From: Clostridiales bacterium UBA7044
Lineage (GTDB): Bacteria; Bacillota; Clostridia; Oscillospirales; Oscillospiraceae
Assembly: GCA_002493965.1 (NCBI GenBank)
Contig: DLAP01000030.1
Coordinates: forward strand, 1 to 23,467
Direction of reading: 5' to 3'
DNA: 23,467 nucleotides
This document shows, one piece after another, positions 9,601 through 15,496 of this stretch. The position numbers and the translations under genes were made by a program. Under the pieces are notes generated by a model. The model saw only the letters and a program-made list of their open reading frames with translations. It made no database searches and had not been told where the DNA came from. The number at the start of each line of letters is the position of its first letter. Position 1 is the first letter of the stretch.

Positions 9601-10061
9601 GCTTTGCGGGTATCTTTGCCGGGGACTATGTGGAAGCCGATCACAAGTATACGGAAGAAAAGACCTTCTATGCCCTCTTCCAGCCGAAGATGGGAAATCT
9701 GACCATCACAAGGAAGGAATTGGGACCGGACTGCGGGCACAATGAGGCCAATTCCTTTGTCTATCACATTGTCCAGACCCAGGACGGCCTGGGGAACTCA
9801 GTGGCAGGCGATGATGCAGTCTCCATGTATGTGACCATTGATCCGGGTCAGACCAGCGTAACCGTCTCCAATCTTCCCTTTGGTACCTACACCATCACCC
9901 AGGAAAACGACTGGTCCTGGCGGTATGGCGATGGGGCGCAGCCGGTGACAATCAACGATACCACCCCATATCCGGAAGCCATATTCCAAAAGGAAATCGA
10001 AAAGAAGACCTGGCTGTCCGGCTTCGGGGAGGCCGTAAAGAACACATTCCGAGGAAACTAA
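3660..10061 (+). CDS. Giant modular surface adhesin (MucBP/InlB-type repeats)
   Basis: A 2133-residue exported protein. AAAGGAGG at 3645-3652 sets the start. The signal peptide ends near AVAA-D (34/35). Modules in order: an Ig-like N-terminal domain (~47-145); an acidic stretch and TEPT repeat (~176-235); a second Pro/Glu/Ala-rich spacer (~274-311); MucBP-like and InlB-type beta modules through most of the chain, with recurring YTVxYW/YTVSHY and YTFDGW or YTFGGWY motifs; a beta-trefoil-like segment (~687-822); and a Cna-B-like C-terminal domain (~2011-2110) with LPFGTYTITQEN. No LPXTG or membrane anchor ends the chain; it finishes KNTFRGN. By family it should bind host or matrix ligands. Bases 5700-7100 look less GC-rich than the flanks, suggesting modular exchange. 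The next gene begins 21 bases downstream, so the two are probably co-transcribed. Confidence 0.85.
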   Translation: MRNQAKNSIGRRLFVLLLTAAMLFTSLPMTAVAADENTVENGAQGGASSVRLLVDGLEVSSAVLPADSHLELRVDGGGEITGYAWQILLQEDDLWVDIDRAEDAQLQVGCGTVMSALNEDGVAYLRCRVTQGQTSYYTASLEIQVIAPEETEPEDGEEELVVLSGEEVYQAEAEEETEPTTEPTEETTEPTTEPTTEPTTEPTTEPTTEPTTEPTAEPTTQPTTEPAAEPATQPAEDSAVQAVPENAVSPAALAVQPGLPGAALTMLTSLLTEKTEDTPAAEEPPATEESSAAEELPAAEEPPVVETPPADQTLPVKKARAEEEGGSSGGELITHYITVEYVNKEGVTVYSGFTAQVKDGAPFQSTDVVFPTILGYTPYLLTEDGLVDGTGVTNGTPGAVKAYQDAQGNITWGIPASKLTIQEDSVQADIRYRVVYFPNQVSYTVSHYVQSMIGEDYILYGVETKDGYVGEMTDATNLVDNYGENGLHLGKGYVALVPFENVKIAADGTTQINTYYDRMYYLMRFKLGEGGRGVSPIYAQYEAPIVVPNPTRTGYTFDGWEELEMVESPAGSGIWVPAVDGNGNFVVKQNGLTNPPEKMPNENTAFQAKWKAAETTYTVAYWLQEAPMYLSDLESGKDMPYAFWCSTTVPAQSGDVIVKADVKDPGAMGAFLSGAAESLAKRYTQFIPNSSDNLNGKCLVLASDKLPTNQISEVDNKDGSIARNSSFDASNPSSGIMWTFESAGDSTYRLHRGGNYLAMDGTNGNMSITDRANATDFTMEIWDGGTVSFKSGGNYINAHGSRDVFKGYNDNDSGSKFRLYSYAVDYYYFDHFANKIQTVTVAPDGSTLINVYYKRKEYNLRFFYGREKDNKMYTYTGDTPAFAQNKATADVGELLDVLPDNWMELTSQTLKPGEPNSIVNLNGLGYGTYEHSNGYTYHYLTLKAVYGQRITDLWPKECLEPAKRPNGTVIPFSAWTGEYWLKYEREHSNTTIKGMYAMLDENLLYDVSYGPGYADKGTDDDYLDFVAYWQFRDIGQFVFYIWTEVTGDYQGNVTSDLPQVTGTTADTQSFGATPETDADDTHPVTVYRDERNGKLYKLARIIDTFDDYGNGPQTQTYPAVVGYDFQTVTYQGVTDWMSSKYFYKNGEKPGEYTTSQSLNFMYDAHEYKLELRSGGKIVDTLTAHFGDSVPNLLSGTKADGEVFDYLDAAWMEAHCYPNNLPKGAYTFGGWYKSSTFQTPIEANGTYPNKDMIINARWVPKQFNVRIYQTSDKNKLVYSSETDEMRWTEEAEGDHQKLSYGDSLPKVVEPEGPNKQILQNRSPRDGAYNGQLGTGDIRENWVFQCYAYMKDGVEHAIDVNTFTVTEDVDLYAKWTATDIVSYRIRYLAADLRSEVTTVDGRTTVQIKDHDGRLLEFSGSGELVYADDPDRAWTPTAKLDKDGNAILAAPTLEGKQNRGANRTFIAKTGQEMYEAYQSHYYPLTASHTLLMEAEDTTDGSDPLVEYIFYYVEMEEVPYTVYYLDTNGNPVFRDEQGNPIPELHPKKETTGLAVVTENFKLKDGYAPDAFQKSLTLSANPAENVITFLYTIGDGTTFTISHYFQTLGNNFEETYGDNRYTFYMSRSDTIKKDESIDFVNRAATGYEYAGYTMQYVDATNNGEPYYVDANGQAISGSDYLIDDRKKEVSVTPGFQVSDTETGPSSYTVSISDKGSIVVTKDNETYRANEKTFYYSDGGKYWKIQDMRKTEDGSIRLRLAPISVTVPAGEYGTMIKVYYDLKKYPYTVNHWAKLPDGSEEQIGQSVTELGVFQSQVEGHSLTRQQLIEAGYVGYRMDKDEKQITVTRNIQDDSQNPTINVINFYYYEVDMVFNYQPMVVTKLKDDGTTWETVAELNDPNGHVSVKSESVKAVTTTNASASTAIWKSEAYDFKGWYLDEACTILAKDAAGAWTVSGTGYETIQPKKITQIQYWNDTTKQEDTWTQEGFAGIFAGDYVEADHKYTEEKTFYALFQPKMGNLTITRKELGPDCGHNEANSFVYHIVQTQDGLGNSVAGDDAVSMYVTIDPGQTSVTVSNLPFGTYTITQENDWSWRYGDGAQPVTINDTTPYPEAIFQKEIEKKTWLSGFGEAVKNTFRGN
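4186..4364 (+). repeat. In-gene TEPT minisatellite (12-base unit)
   Basis: Tandem 12-base units of the form ACNGAGCCNACC encode repeating Thr-Glu-Pro-Thr, grading into AEP and TQP variants at the end. In wall-associated proteins such Thr/Pro-rich acidic stretches act as extended stalks. Third positions differ between units, so the array is not freshly expanded, but near-identical neighbours could still allow slippage in multiples of 12 bases, which would change stalk length without breaking the frame. Confidence 0.85.
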
Positions 10062-10082
10062 TTCAGGAAAGGAGGTACCACC

Positions 10083-10607
10083 ATGGCAAAATATACTGGA
10101 AAATACGCCAAGGGAAGAAAGCCCGGGCTTCTGCTCCCGGTCCTGGCGGTGGTCCTCCTTCTGGGACTCATCACCGCGGGGGTGGCCTACTACCTCCAGG
10201 AGACCGGGGGAGTAACGGCCAGCTATCAGCTGGCCCAAGTCTCCTGCAAGATAGACGAGAGCTTTACCGGCATGGAAAAGACTTCCATTACCGTGAAGAA
10301 CACCTCCAATGTTCCGGCATACATCCGGGTGCGGCTGGTGGGCTACTGGGAGACCCCCAGCGGAAAGATCGCAGGACAGTCTTCGCCGAAATTGACGATC
10401 ACGCTGGCAACAGGCTGGAAGGCCTTGGAGAACGACACCTGGCTGTATACGACGCCTGTGGATCCTGGCGCGTCTACCGGGAATCTGCTGGGAGCGCCTC
10501 TGGCGCTGGAAGCGGAGGATGGCTACATTCCGGTGGTGAAGGTCCTGGCGGAAGCCATTCAGGAAAATGTCGTTACGGACGCCTGGGACGTAACTGTAAC
10601 ACCATAA
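10083..10607 (+). CDS. Membrane-tethered TasA-like accessory subunit
   Basis: A 174-residue protein and the last gene of the fibre block. AAAGGAGG lies just upstream of the ATG. The N-terminus is basic (MAKYTGKYAKGRK), followed by one hydrophobic segment (~14-36) ending AYYLQETGG, with no clear SipW site, so it may stay as a membrane anchor. The exported part has NTSNVPAYIRVRLVGYW near 72-88, a motif I associate with TasA/camelysin-like companions in Clostridia, and it ends in WDVTVTP. Position 21 bases after the adhesin gene suggests coupled expression and a job at the fibre base or in assembly. It may be a fourth subunit or a chaperone; the sequence does not decide this. Confidence 0.65.
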   Translation: MAKYTGKYAKGRKPGLLLPVLAVVLLLGLITAGVAYYLQETGGVTASYQLAQVSCKIDESFTGMEKTSITVKNTSNVPAYIRVRLVGYWETPSGKIAGQSSPKLTITLATGWKALENDTWLYTTPVDPGASTGNLLGAPLALEAEDGYIPVVKVLAEAIQENVVTDAWDVTVTP

Positions 10608-10610
10608 AAA

Positions 10611-10651
10611 ACGGCTGCCGGACAAGCGTCAAAGCGCTGTCCGGCAGCCGT
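10611..10651. terminator. Bidirectional terminator between convergent units
   Basis: Fourteen-base arms, ACGGCTGCCGGACA and its complement, pair perfectly, with a further three inner pairs after one bulged A. The stem starts four bases after the fibre block's last stop codon. Plus-strand RNA would continue ATTTTCC. Minus-strand RNA from the EamA gene would leave the stem into a six-base U run, so the minus direction is the stronger terminator. Confidence 0.85.
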
Positions 10652-10670
10652 ATTTTCCTAAGAGCAAAGC

Positions 10671-11084
10671 TTACAGAACCATCAGCAGGGTTCCCGCCGT
10701 AATGAGCAGGCATCCTACCCCGGATTTCCAGGTGAACCTCTCGTGGAGGAACACAAAAGCCAACACCAGGGTGATCACCACGCTGAGCTTGTCCACGGGC
10801 ACCACCTTGCTGGCCTGGCCGATTTGCAGGGCCTTATAGTAGCACAGCCAGGAGGCCCCGGTAGCCAGGCCGGACAGGATCAGAAATACCCAGCTTTTCC
10901 GGCTGATGGCCCCAATGCCGTTCTGAGCATCCGTCAGGAACACCATGCCCCAGGCCATCACCAGGACTACGACAGTACGCAGGGCGGTGGCCAGATTGGA
11001 GTTGACGCCATCAATGCCGACTTTGGCCAAGATGGAGGTCAGCGCCGCGAATGCCGCGCTGCCAAGGGCGTAAACAAACCACAT
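10671..11084 (-). CDS. EamA-family half-size transporter
   Basis: A 137-residue inner-membrane protein with about five hydrophobic segments, matching a single EamA domain (drug/metabolite transporter superfamily). Typical features are the start MWFVYALGSAAFAALTSIL, a middle WLCYYKALQIGQASKVVPVD and the FLHERFTWKSGVGCLLITAG end. Full DMT proteins have two such domains in ~300 residues, so this one would have to pair with itself or a partner. GGAGGAG sits about nine bases upstream of the ATG. The gene begins three bases after the PsiE-family stop and is probably co-transcribed with it. Substrate unknown. Confidence 0.85.
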   Translation of the reverse strand: MWFVYALGSAAFAALTSILAKVGIDGVNSNLATALRTVVVLVMAWGMVFLTDAQNGIGAISRKSWVFLILSGLATGASWLCYYKALQIGQASKVVPVDKLSVVITLVLAFVFLHERFTWKSGVGCLLITAGTLLMVL

Positions 11085-11087
11085 ACC

Positions 11088-11543
11088 TTATTTCTCCTCC
11101 TCAAGGACCATATCTTCCCGCAGTTCGCTCTCCCGCACCAGGAACCGCCGGATGGCGAACAGGCCCGCGATGCAGGCGATGCAGGCAAGGTTACTCAGGG
11201 GGTCGTCATGGCTCAGCACCACATGGCGGGTGATGGCCACGGTGAGGACCTCCAGAATGTTGGCCGGAGTGGTGTCAATGAGCATCCGCACGAACTCAAA
11301 GCCCACCACAATGGTCAGAATATTGTGCAGAACATGCTCCACCTCGGTGAAATAACCGCTTTGGGTCAGCATCCGGTAGACCTCTACGGCCAGGGCCGCA
11401 AACAGCGCGCAGATGGTGATGACGGCAATGAGGTTCTCCGCGTAGTGGAGGATTCGGCGGAAGATCCATTCCAGCCTGTGGTCATGGGTGTGGGTCTTTT
11501 CCAGATAGGCCTGCACCTTTTTTTCGTCTTTCACCTTGCTCAT
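11088..11543 (-). CDS. PsiE-family (phosphate-starvation-inducible) membrane protein
   Basis: A 151-residue protein with about four membrane segments (AENLIAVITICALFAALAVE, a central ILTIVVGFEFVRMLID, and two near the C-terminus) flanked by charged tails, fitting the PsiE family; its biochemical role is unknown. The start MSKVKDEKK at 11543 is preferred because AGGAGG lies seven bases upstream; a frame from 11585 would swallow that site. Upstream, TATGATAC occurs twice (11562-11569 and 11573-11580) at an 11-base period, close to one helical turn, and might be an operator. The EamA gene follows after three bases. Confidence 0.8.
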   Translation of the reverse strand: MSKVKDEKKVQAYLEKTHTHDHRLEWIFRRILHYAENLIAVITICALFAALAVEVYRMLTQSGYFTEVEHVLHNILTIVVGFEFVRMLIDTTPANILEVLTVAITRHVVLSHDDPLSNLACIACIAGLFAIRRFLVRESELREDMVLEEEK

Positions 11544-11618
11544 ATCCCATCCTCCTGTTTGTATGATACCAATATGATACAACACAAAAGTGGAAAAAGA
11601 TAGTCATTTCGGAAAAAA

Positions 11619-14168
11619 TTATCCGTTTCCTTTATGAAAATGGGGCTTCATGTCGGTTTCCGCCTGCCGCACCTCTGTCTCCAGCTCCCGGGCGGACATC
11701 CGCAGCACGCCGCTTCGGAAAGCGCCCAGCTGAACCAGGCCGTCGGAGGAAGCTACCCTTACGGCGTAGCTGGGGCCAATCTCATCGGCCAGGGCCTCGA
11801 TGTAGGCGTCCGCCGTCTCCCCCTCCCGGGTGTAAACCACCTGGATGTTGTGAAACTGGAATTTTTCCCCAGGGTTTCCCTTCTGCTTGTAGCCGTCGAA
11901 GACCACCACCAGGCGGCACTTGGTAAAGCCCGCGTAGCTGCTTAAGATGTCGCACAGCTGCCGCCGGGCGGCGTCCAGGTCGGTTTTCGCCTGCTGGGCC
12001 AGACGCTCCCAGGCAAAAATGATGTTGTAGCCGTCTACGATGATGTATTTCTGCTTCGGCGCTTGGATGGTGATTTCCTCGGTGGCCGGAATGGCCTGGG
12101 ATTTTGCCCGGTAGAGGGTGGTTTTTTGGGGCCCGAACTGCCGCTCCATGATCTTTTCCAGTTCCCTGTCCTCCGCCCACAGGTTCCGGGTGAGGATTTG
12201 GGGGGCTTTTTCTTTTTGCAGGCCGCTTTCCAGGTGCATATGGTTTTTCACTTCGTTCCACTTCACCGGGAAGCCTGCCCCATGGGCGCAGAAGACCGAG
12301 TCCGGGGTGTTCTCCAGGTCTGCCTCCGGGTCGTAGCGGGTTTCCTCCACCACTGCCTGGGTGTTGTGGCAGGGGGCGTAGCCCTGGAGGGTCAGCTGGA
12401 GCTGCCCCCGGCCCTGGGTGTAGGCGGCCACCGTGTCAGCATAGTCCCGGACCTCCGAGGCAGGTACCAGGCCTTTCAGTTTGGAGATACCGTCCAAGCC
12501 CTCCGGGGCCTCAAACACCCCGCCCATGGCCCGGATATCTGTAATGCCCCGGCCGATCTGCTCTGTGGGGCAGGTGAGGGTAAATTCGTACCATGGCTCT
12601 AAAAGAACAGATTTTTCCTGCATCAGCCCCTGGCGCACTGCCCGGTAGGTGGCCTGCCGGAAATCCCCGCCCTCAGTGTGCTTTAAGTGGGCCTTCCCCA
12701 CAAGCAATGTGATTTTCATATCCGTAATGGGTGCGCCGGTGAGGACGCCCCGATGGACCTTTTCTTCCAGGTGGGTCAGGATCAGCCTTTGATAGTTGAC
12801 ATCCAGCACGTCCAGAGGGCACTGGGTGTCAAACATCAATCCGCTGCCCCGGGGCAGGGGGGACAGGAGCAGGTGGACCTCGGCGTAGTGCCGCAGAGGC
12901 TCAAAGTGCCCCACGCCTTCCACCGTATTTTCGATGGTCTCCTTGTAGAAAATCCGCCGGTCATCCAGGGTGACGTCCAGTCCGAACCGTTCCGCTACCA
13001 GCGCCCGGAAGACCTCCAGCTGCACCCGCCCCATGATCTGCACGTGAATCTGGCCCTTTTCCCAGAGAAGATGGAGCTGGGGATCCTCTTCCTCCAGCTG
13101 CCGCAGTTTTGGCAGGATTATCGCCGGGTCGGCTCCCTTGGGAAGGCCCACCCGGTAGGTCATCACCGGCTCCAAAGCGCTGCCGAGGCCCGCCTTTTCC
13201 CCGCCCAGGCCCTGCCCGGCGAAGGTCTCCGACAATCCCGTCACGGCCACCAGCTGGCCGGGGGCGGCTTCCTCCGCCAACCTGAATTTCTCCGCGGAAT
13301 ACAGGCGAAGCTGCTGGACCTTTTCCTCCCGCATTTCTCCCTTTGCCGTCCGGTAGGAGAGAAGATCCCGCGCCTTCAGCCTGCCGCCGGTGATTTTCAG
13401 CCAAGTCAGACGGCTGCCCTGGGGATCCCGGGAGATCTTATACACCCGGGCGGCAAAGGCATCTGAATAGTCCCGGGTGGGGGCATAGGTGTCCAGCGCT
13501 TCCAGCAGCCTGTCCACTCCGGTCAGCTTCAGGGCCGAGCCAAAGCAGCAGGGGAACAGCTTCCGTTCCCGGATCAGCCCCCGGAGGTTTTCCTCTGTAA
13601 CGGTACCGGTTTCCAGGTAGTTTTCCAGCAGGCCTTCGTCGCACATGGCGGCGCTTTCCCATATTGCGGCCGGTTCCATACAGAAGTCCACGCAGCCGGG
13701 GGAAAGCTTTCGCTGAAGCTGCGCCATTAAGGCGTCCGCGTCCGTGCCGGGAAGGTCCATTTTATTGATGAACAGGAAGACGGGCACCTGGTACCGCTCC
13801 AGCAGCCGCCACAGGGTCAGGGTATGGGCCTGAACGCCGTCAGTGCCGCTGATGACCAGTACGGCGCAGTCCAGGACGGGCATGGTCCGCTCCGCCTCGG
13901 CGGAAAAGTCCACATGGCCCGGGGTGTCCACCAGGATCAGCTCCCGGCTTTCTGTTTCCAGCCGGGCAAGCTTGGAGAAGATGGTGATGCCCCTGGCCCG
14001 CTCTAAGCTGTGGGTGTCCAGGAAGGAGTCCCGGTGATCCACCCGGCCCAGGGTGCGGCGCGCGCCGCTGACGTAGAGCATGGCTTCGCTCAGGGTGGTC
14101 TTCCCGGCATCTACATGGGCTAGAAGCCCCAGGCACAATGGCTGTTTCATTTGCTGCGATATACCCAT
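11619..14168 (-). CDS. Tet(M)/EF-G-like ribosomal GTPase fused to Rae1-like NYN nuclease
   Basis: An 849-residue two-part protein. The first ~690 residues resemble ribosomal-protection GTPases: P-loop AHVDAGKTT (17-25), RGITI (59-63), DTPGHVD (81-87), NKMD (135-138), then EF-G-like domains II-V. The domain IV loop that in Tet(M) bears the Tyr-Ser-Pro-Val tip reads GKAHLKHTEGGDFR, so tetracycline release is not predicted. The last ~140 residues (~704-845) are NYN/YacP-like: VDGYN with D712, VVFDGY with D758, ETADAYIE with D787, and SARELETEV, closely resembling B. subtilis Rae1, which cuts mRNA in the ribosomal A site. The union suggests a GTPase that docks on ribosomes and delivers a nuclease. 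AAAGGGAGG lies seven bases before the ATG. Domain calls strong; joint function inferred. Confidence 0.9.
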   Translation of the reverse strand: MGISQQMKQPLCLGLLAHVDAGKTTLSEAMLYVSGARRTLGRVDHRDSFLDTHSLERARGITIFSKLARLETESRELILVDTPGHVDFSAEAERTMPVLDCAVLVISGTDGVQAHTLTLWRLLERYQVPVFLFINKMDLPGTDADALMAQLQRKLSPGCVDFCMEPAAIWESAAMCDEGLLENYLETGTVTEENLRGLIRERKLFPCCFGSALKLTGVDRLLEALDTYAPTRDYSDAFAARVYKISRDPQGSRLTWLKITGGRLKARDLLSYRTAKGEMREEKVQQLRLYSAEKFRLAEEAAPGQLVAVTGLSETFAGQGLGGEKAGLGSALEPVMTYRVGLPKGADPAIILPKLRQLEEEDPQLHLLWEKGQIHVQIMGRVQLEVFRALVAERFGLDVTLDDRRIFYKETIENTVEGVGHFEPLRHYAEVHLLLSPLPRGSGLMFDTQCPLDVLDVNYQRLILTHLEEKVHRGVLTGAPITDMKITLLVGKAHLKHTEGGDFRQATYRAVRQGLMQEKSVLLEPWYEFTLTCPTEQIGRGITDIRAMGGVFEAPEGLDGISKLKGLVPASEVRDYADTVAAYTQGRGQLQLTLQGYAPCHNTQAVVEETRYDPEADLENTPDSVFCAHGAGFPVKWNEVKNHMHLESGLQKEKAPQILTRNLWAEDRELEKIMERQFGPQKTTLYRAKSQAIPATEEITIQAPKQKYIIVDGYNIIFAWERLAQQAKTDLDAARRQLCDILSSYAGFTKCRLVVVFDGYKQKGNPGEKFQFHNIQVVYTREGETADAYIEALADEIGPSYAVRVASSDGLVQLGAFRSGVLRMSARELETEVRQAETDMKPHFHKGNG

Positions 14169-14174
14169 AGGGCA

Positions 14175-14221
14175 GCCTCCCTTTGCGCAATACTTTTCCG
14201 TATTGTATCACAAAGGGAGGC
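14175..14221 (-). promoter_or_regulatory. Nested palindrome over promoter and ribosome binding site of the GTPase-NYN gene
   Basis: Outer 11-base arms GCCTCCCTTTG and CAAAGGGAGGC enclose inner arms CAATAC and GTATTG. In the minus-strand sense the downstream outer arm is the ribosome binding site (AAAGGGAGG), while the upstream outer arm lies between the -35 and -10. If transcription starts at the adjacent promoter the upstream arm is not in the RNA, so a repressor site is the likelier role. If a longer transcript exists, the hairpin would hide the ribosome binding site. Confidence 0.6.
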
Positions 14222-14230
14222 AATTGTCGA
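14202..14230 (-). promoter_or_regulatory. Sigma-A-type promoter for the GTPase-NYN gene
   Basis: TCGACA (14225-14230), 17-base spacer, TACAAT (14202-14207) on the minus strand, with TG one base before the -10 (extended -10 form). The predicted start of transcription is about 25-30 bases before the ATG at 14168. Confidence 0.65.
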
Positions 14231-14251
14231 GATGTCTGGGGATTTCCTGGA

Positions 14252-15250
14252 TTACATCTGGAAGATATTCCCCAATACTACGCCGTTCTGGGGCTCCTGG
14301 GGCCGGATGGCATCATAGGCCAGGGCGTAGGTGGTCTCCACCCGGTTGCGCAGGGTTACGCACAGGGCAAACTGCAAAATCTGGTAAGCAATCAGGAAGA
14401 GATAGTAAGCCGCGTCCCCGGACCCGGAATAGTCGGCGCCGAACAGGGGCATGAGTACATCGCCATAGGCTACCACCGTGATCAGCACCGTTGCCAGATA
14501 ATACCACCACAGGCTCAGGTCCACCCGCAGCAGGTTCAGGCAGTTGCCCCGCATCATCCGGCGGCTCTCCCGGAGAACAGCAAAGGCTCCCTTCTCCGGA
14601 TGGTCGATGAGGACGTAGTCCGCCATCCGGTAACGGAAGAGCAGCGGGATGGAAACCAGGCAGAAGATCACCAGGAACAGAATAAAGTAGGGTGTCATCG
14701 CGCCAATGACCTGGTCATAAAGAGCGGCGTCATTCAGGATGCTGTAGGGATCCAGGGCATTGACGCCGCTGATCAGCGGGGTCAAAACGTCCATCAACCG
14801 GCTCGACAAAGGGGTAATCATATAGAAAAACAGGGAGACATACATGGCGGCCATGGCAGCGCCCAGGTAAATCAGCCCCTCCAGCAGGGTTTTACGAAAC
14901 AGCACCCAGAACCGGTCAAAGCCCAGCCGCAGACCCTTGACAGAAGCGTACTGTCCCCGGGCAATGCGGAGCATGGCGGAAAGATAGCCAAGGCTTAAGC
15001 AGGTGCTGACGACCATTTCGATCACGGGCAGCACCGCCTTCACTGTGGAGAGAATGCTTCGGGTCCCCATGCTGCCAAGGCCTCCCGTTTTGCCGATCTG
15101 GACGTCCAGCAGGAATTGCAGCAGGGCCATCAGCAGCGCCATGCCCGTTAAAATCCCGGCGTAGACCAATACCAGATGCTGCTGGCCCTGAGAATTGGCC
15201 ACCCGTTCCTGTGCGAACTGTTTCAGCTGTTTTGTATTGCGAATATCCAT
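14252..15250 (-). CDS. DUF975 family integral membrane protein
   Basis: A 332-residue protein with about six hydrophobic segments, including LVLVYAGILTGMALLMALLQ, FILFLVIFCLVSIPLLFRY and a C-terminal YLFLIAYQILQFALCVTL. The layout and the MADYVLIDHPEKGAFAVLRESRRMMRGN region (a cytosolic loop with Arg-rich end) are typical of DUF975 proteins of Firmicutes, whose function is unknown. I start it at 15250 (MDIRNTKQLKQF), where GGAG lies seven bases upstream; an ATG at 15268 is in frame and has no clear binding site. It is transcribed divergently from the XRE regulator. The next minus-strand gene has its own promoter in the 83-base gap, so the two need not be co-transcribed. Confidence 0.82.
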   Translation of the reverse strand: MDIRNTKQLKQFAQERVANSQGQQHLVLVYAGILTGMALLMALLQFLLDVQIGKTGGLGSMGTRSILSTVKAVLPVIEMVVSTCLSLGYLSAMLRIARGQYASVKGLRLGFDRFWVLFRKTLLEGLIYLGAAMAAMYVSLFFYMITPLSSRLMDVLTPLISGVNALDPYSILNDAALYDQVIGAMTPYFILFLVIFCLVSIPLLFRYRMADYVLIDHPEKGAFAVLRESRRMMRGNCLNLLRVDLSLWWYYLATVLITVVAYGDVLMPLFGADYSGSGDAAYYLFLIAYQILQFALCVTLRNRVETTYALAYDAIRPQEPQNGVVLGNIFQM

Positions 15251-15356
15251 ATCCAATCTCCGATCCATAGTTCAGTTACTATTGTTATAAACCAATCAAG
15301 ACAAAATAGCAAATGAATTTTTTGTAACGGTAGCCAGAATTCGGTTTTTGTGGTAC

Positions 15357-15376
15357 AATAGCCAAAAATGGCTATT
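15357..15376. promoter_or_regulatory. Inverted repeat in the divergent DUF975/XRE gap
   Basis: AATAGCCA and TGGCTATT, eight-base arms around AAAA. A TACAAT (plus, 15354-15359) and a TATAAT (minus, 15374-15379) flank or overlap its edges, but neither has a good -35 at the right distance. It is a candidate operator for the adjacent XRE protein. A small hairpin, CCCGGC/GCCGGG at 15402-15416, lies next to it. Confidence 0.5.
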
Positions 15377-15438
15377 ATACATTTCAATCGACCTTTTTCT
15401 CCCCGGCTTCGCCGGGAACCGGAAAATATGGCAATATG

Positions 15439-15468
15439 ATACCATTCCGCTACGCTTTATGGTATAAT
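15439..15468 (+). promoter_or_regulatory. Promoter -10 with overlapping operator-like inverted repeat, XRE gene
   Basis: TATAAT at 15463-15468 lies 28 bases before the ATG. ATACCAT (15439-15445) and ATGGTAT (15459-15465) form an inverted repeat covering the -35 position and running into the -10. The -35 hexamer itself is poor, so expression may be weak or factor-dependent. Overlap with the promoter fits autoregulation by the gene product. Confidence 0.55.
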
Positions 15469-15496
15469 AACAAAAAAGAGACGGGAGGGAAGAACC

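Noticed and set aside
11619..14168. Tetracycline resistance gene
   Set aside because: The overall layout fits, but the Tet(M) loop tip residues are replaced and a nuclease domain is attached. Resistance is not supported by the sequence.
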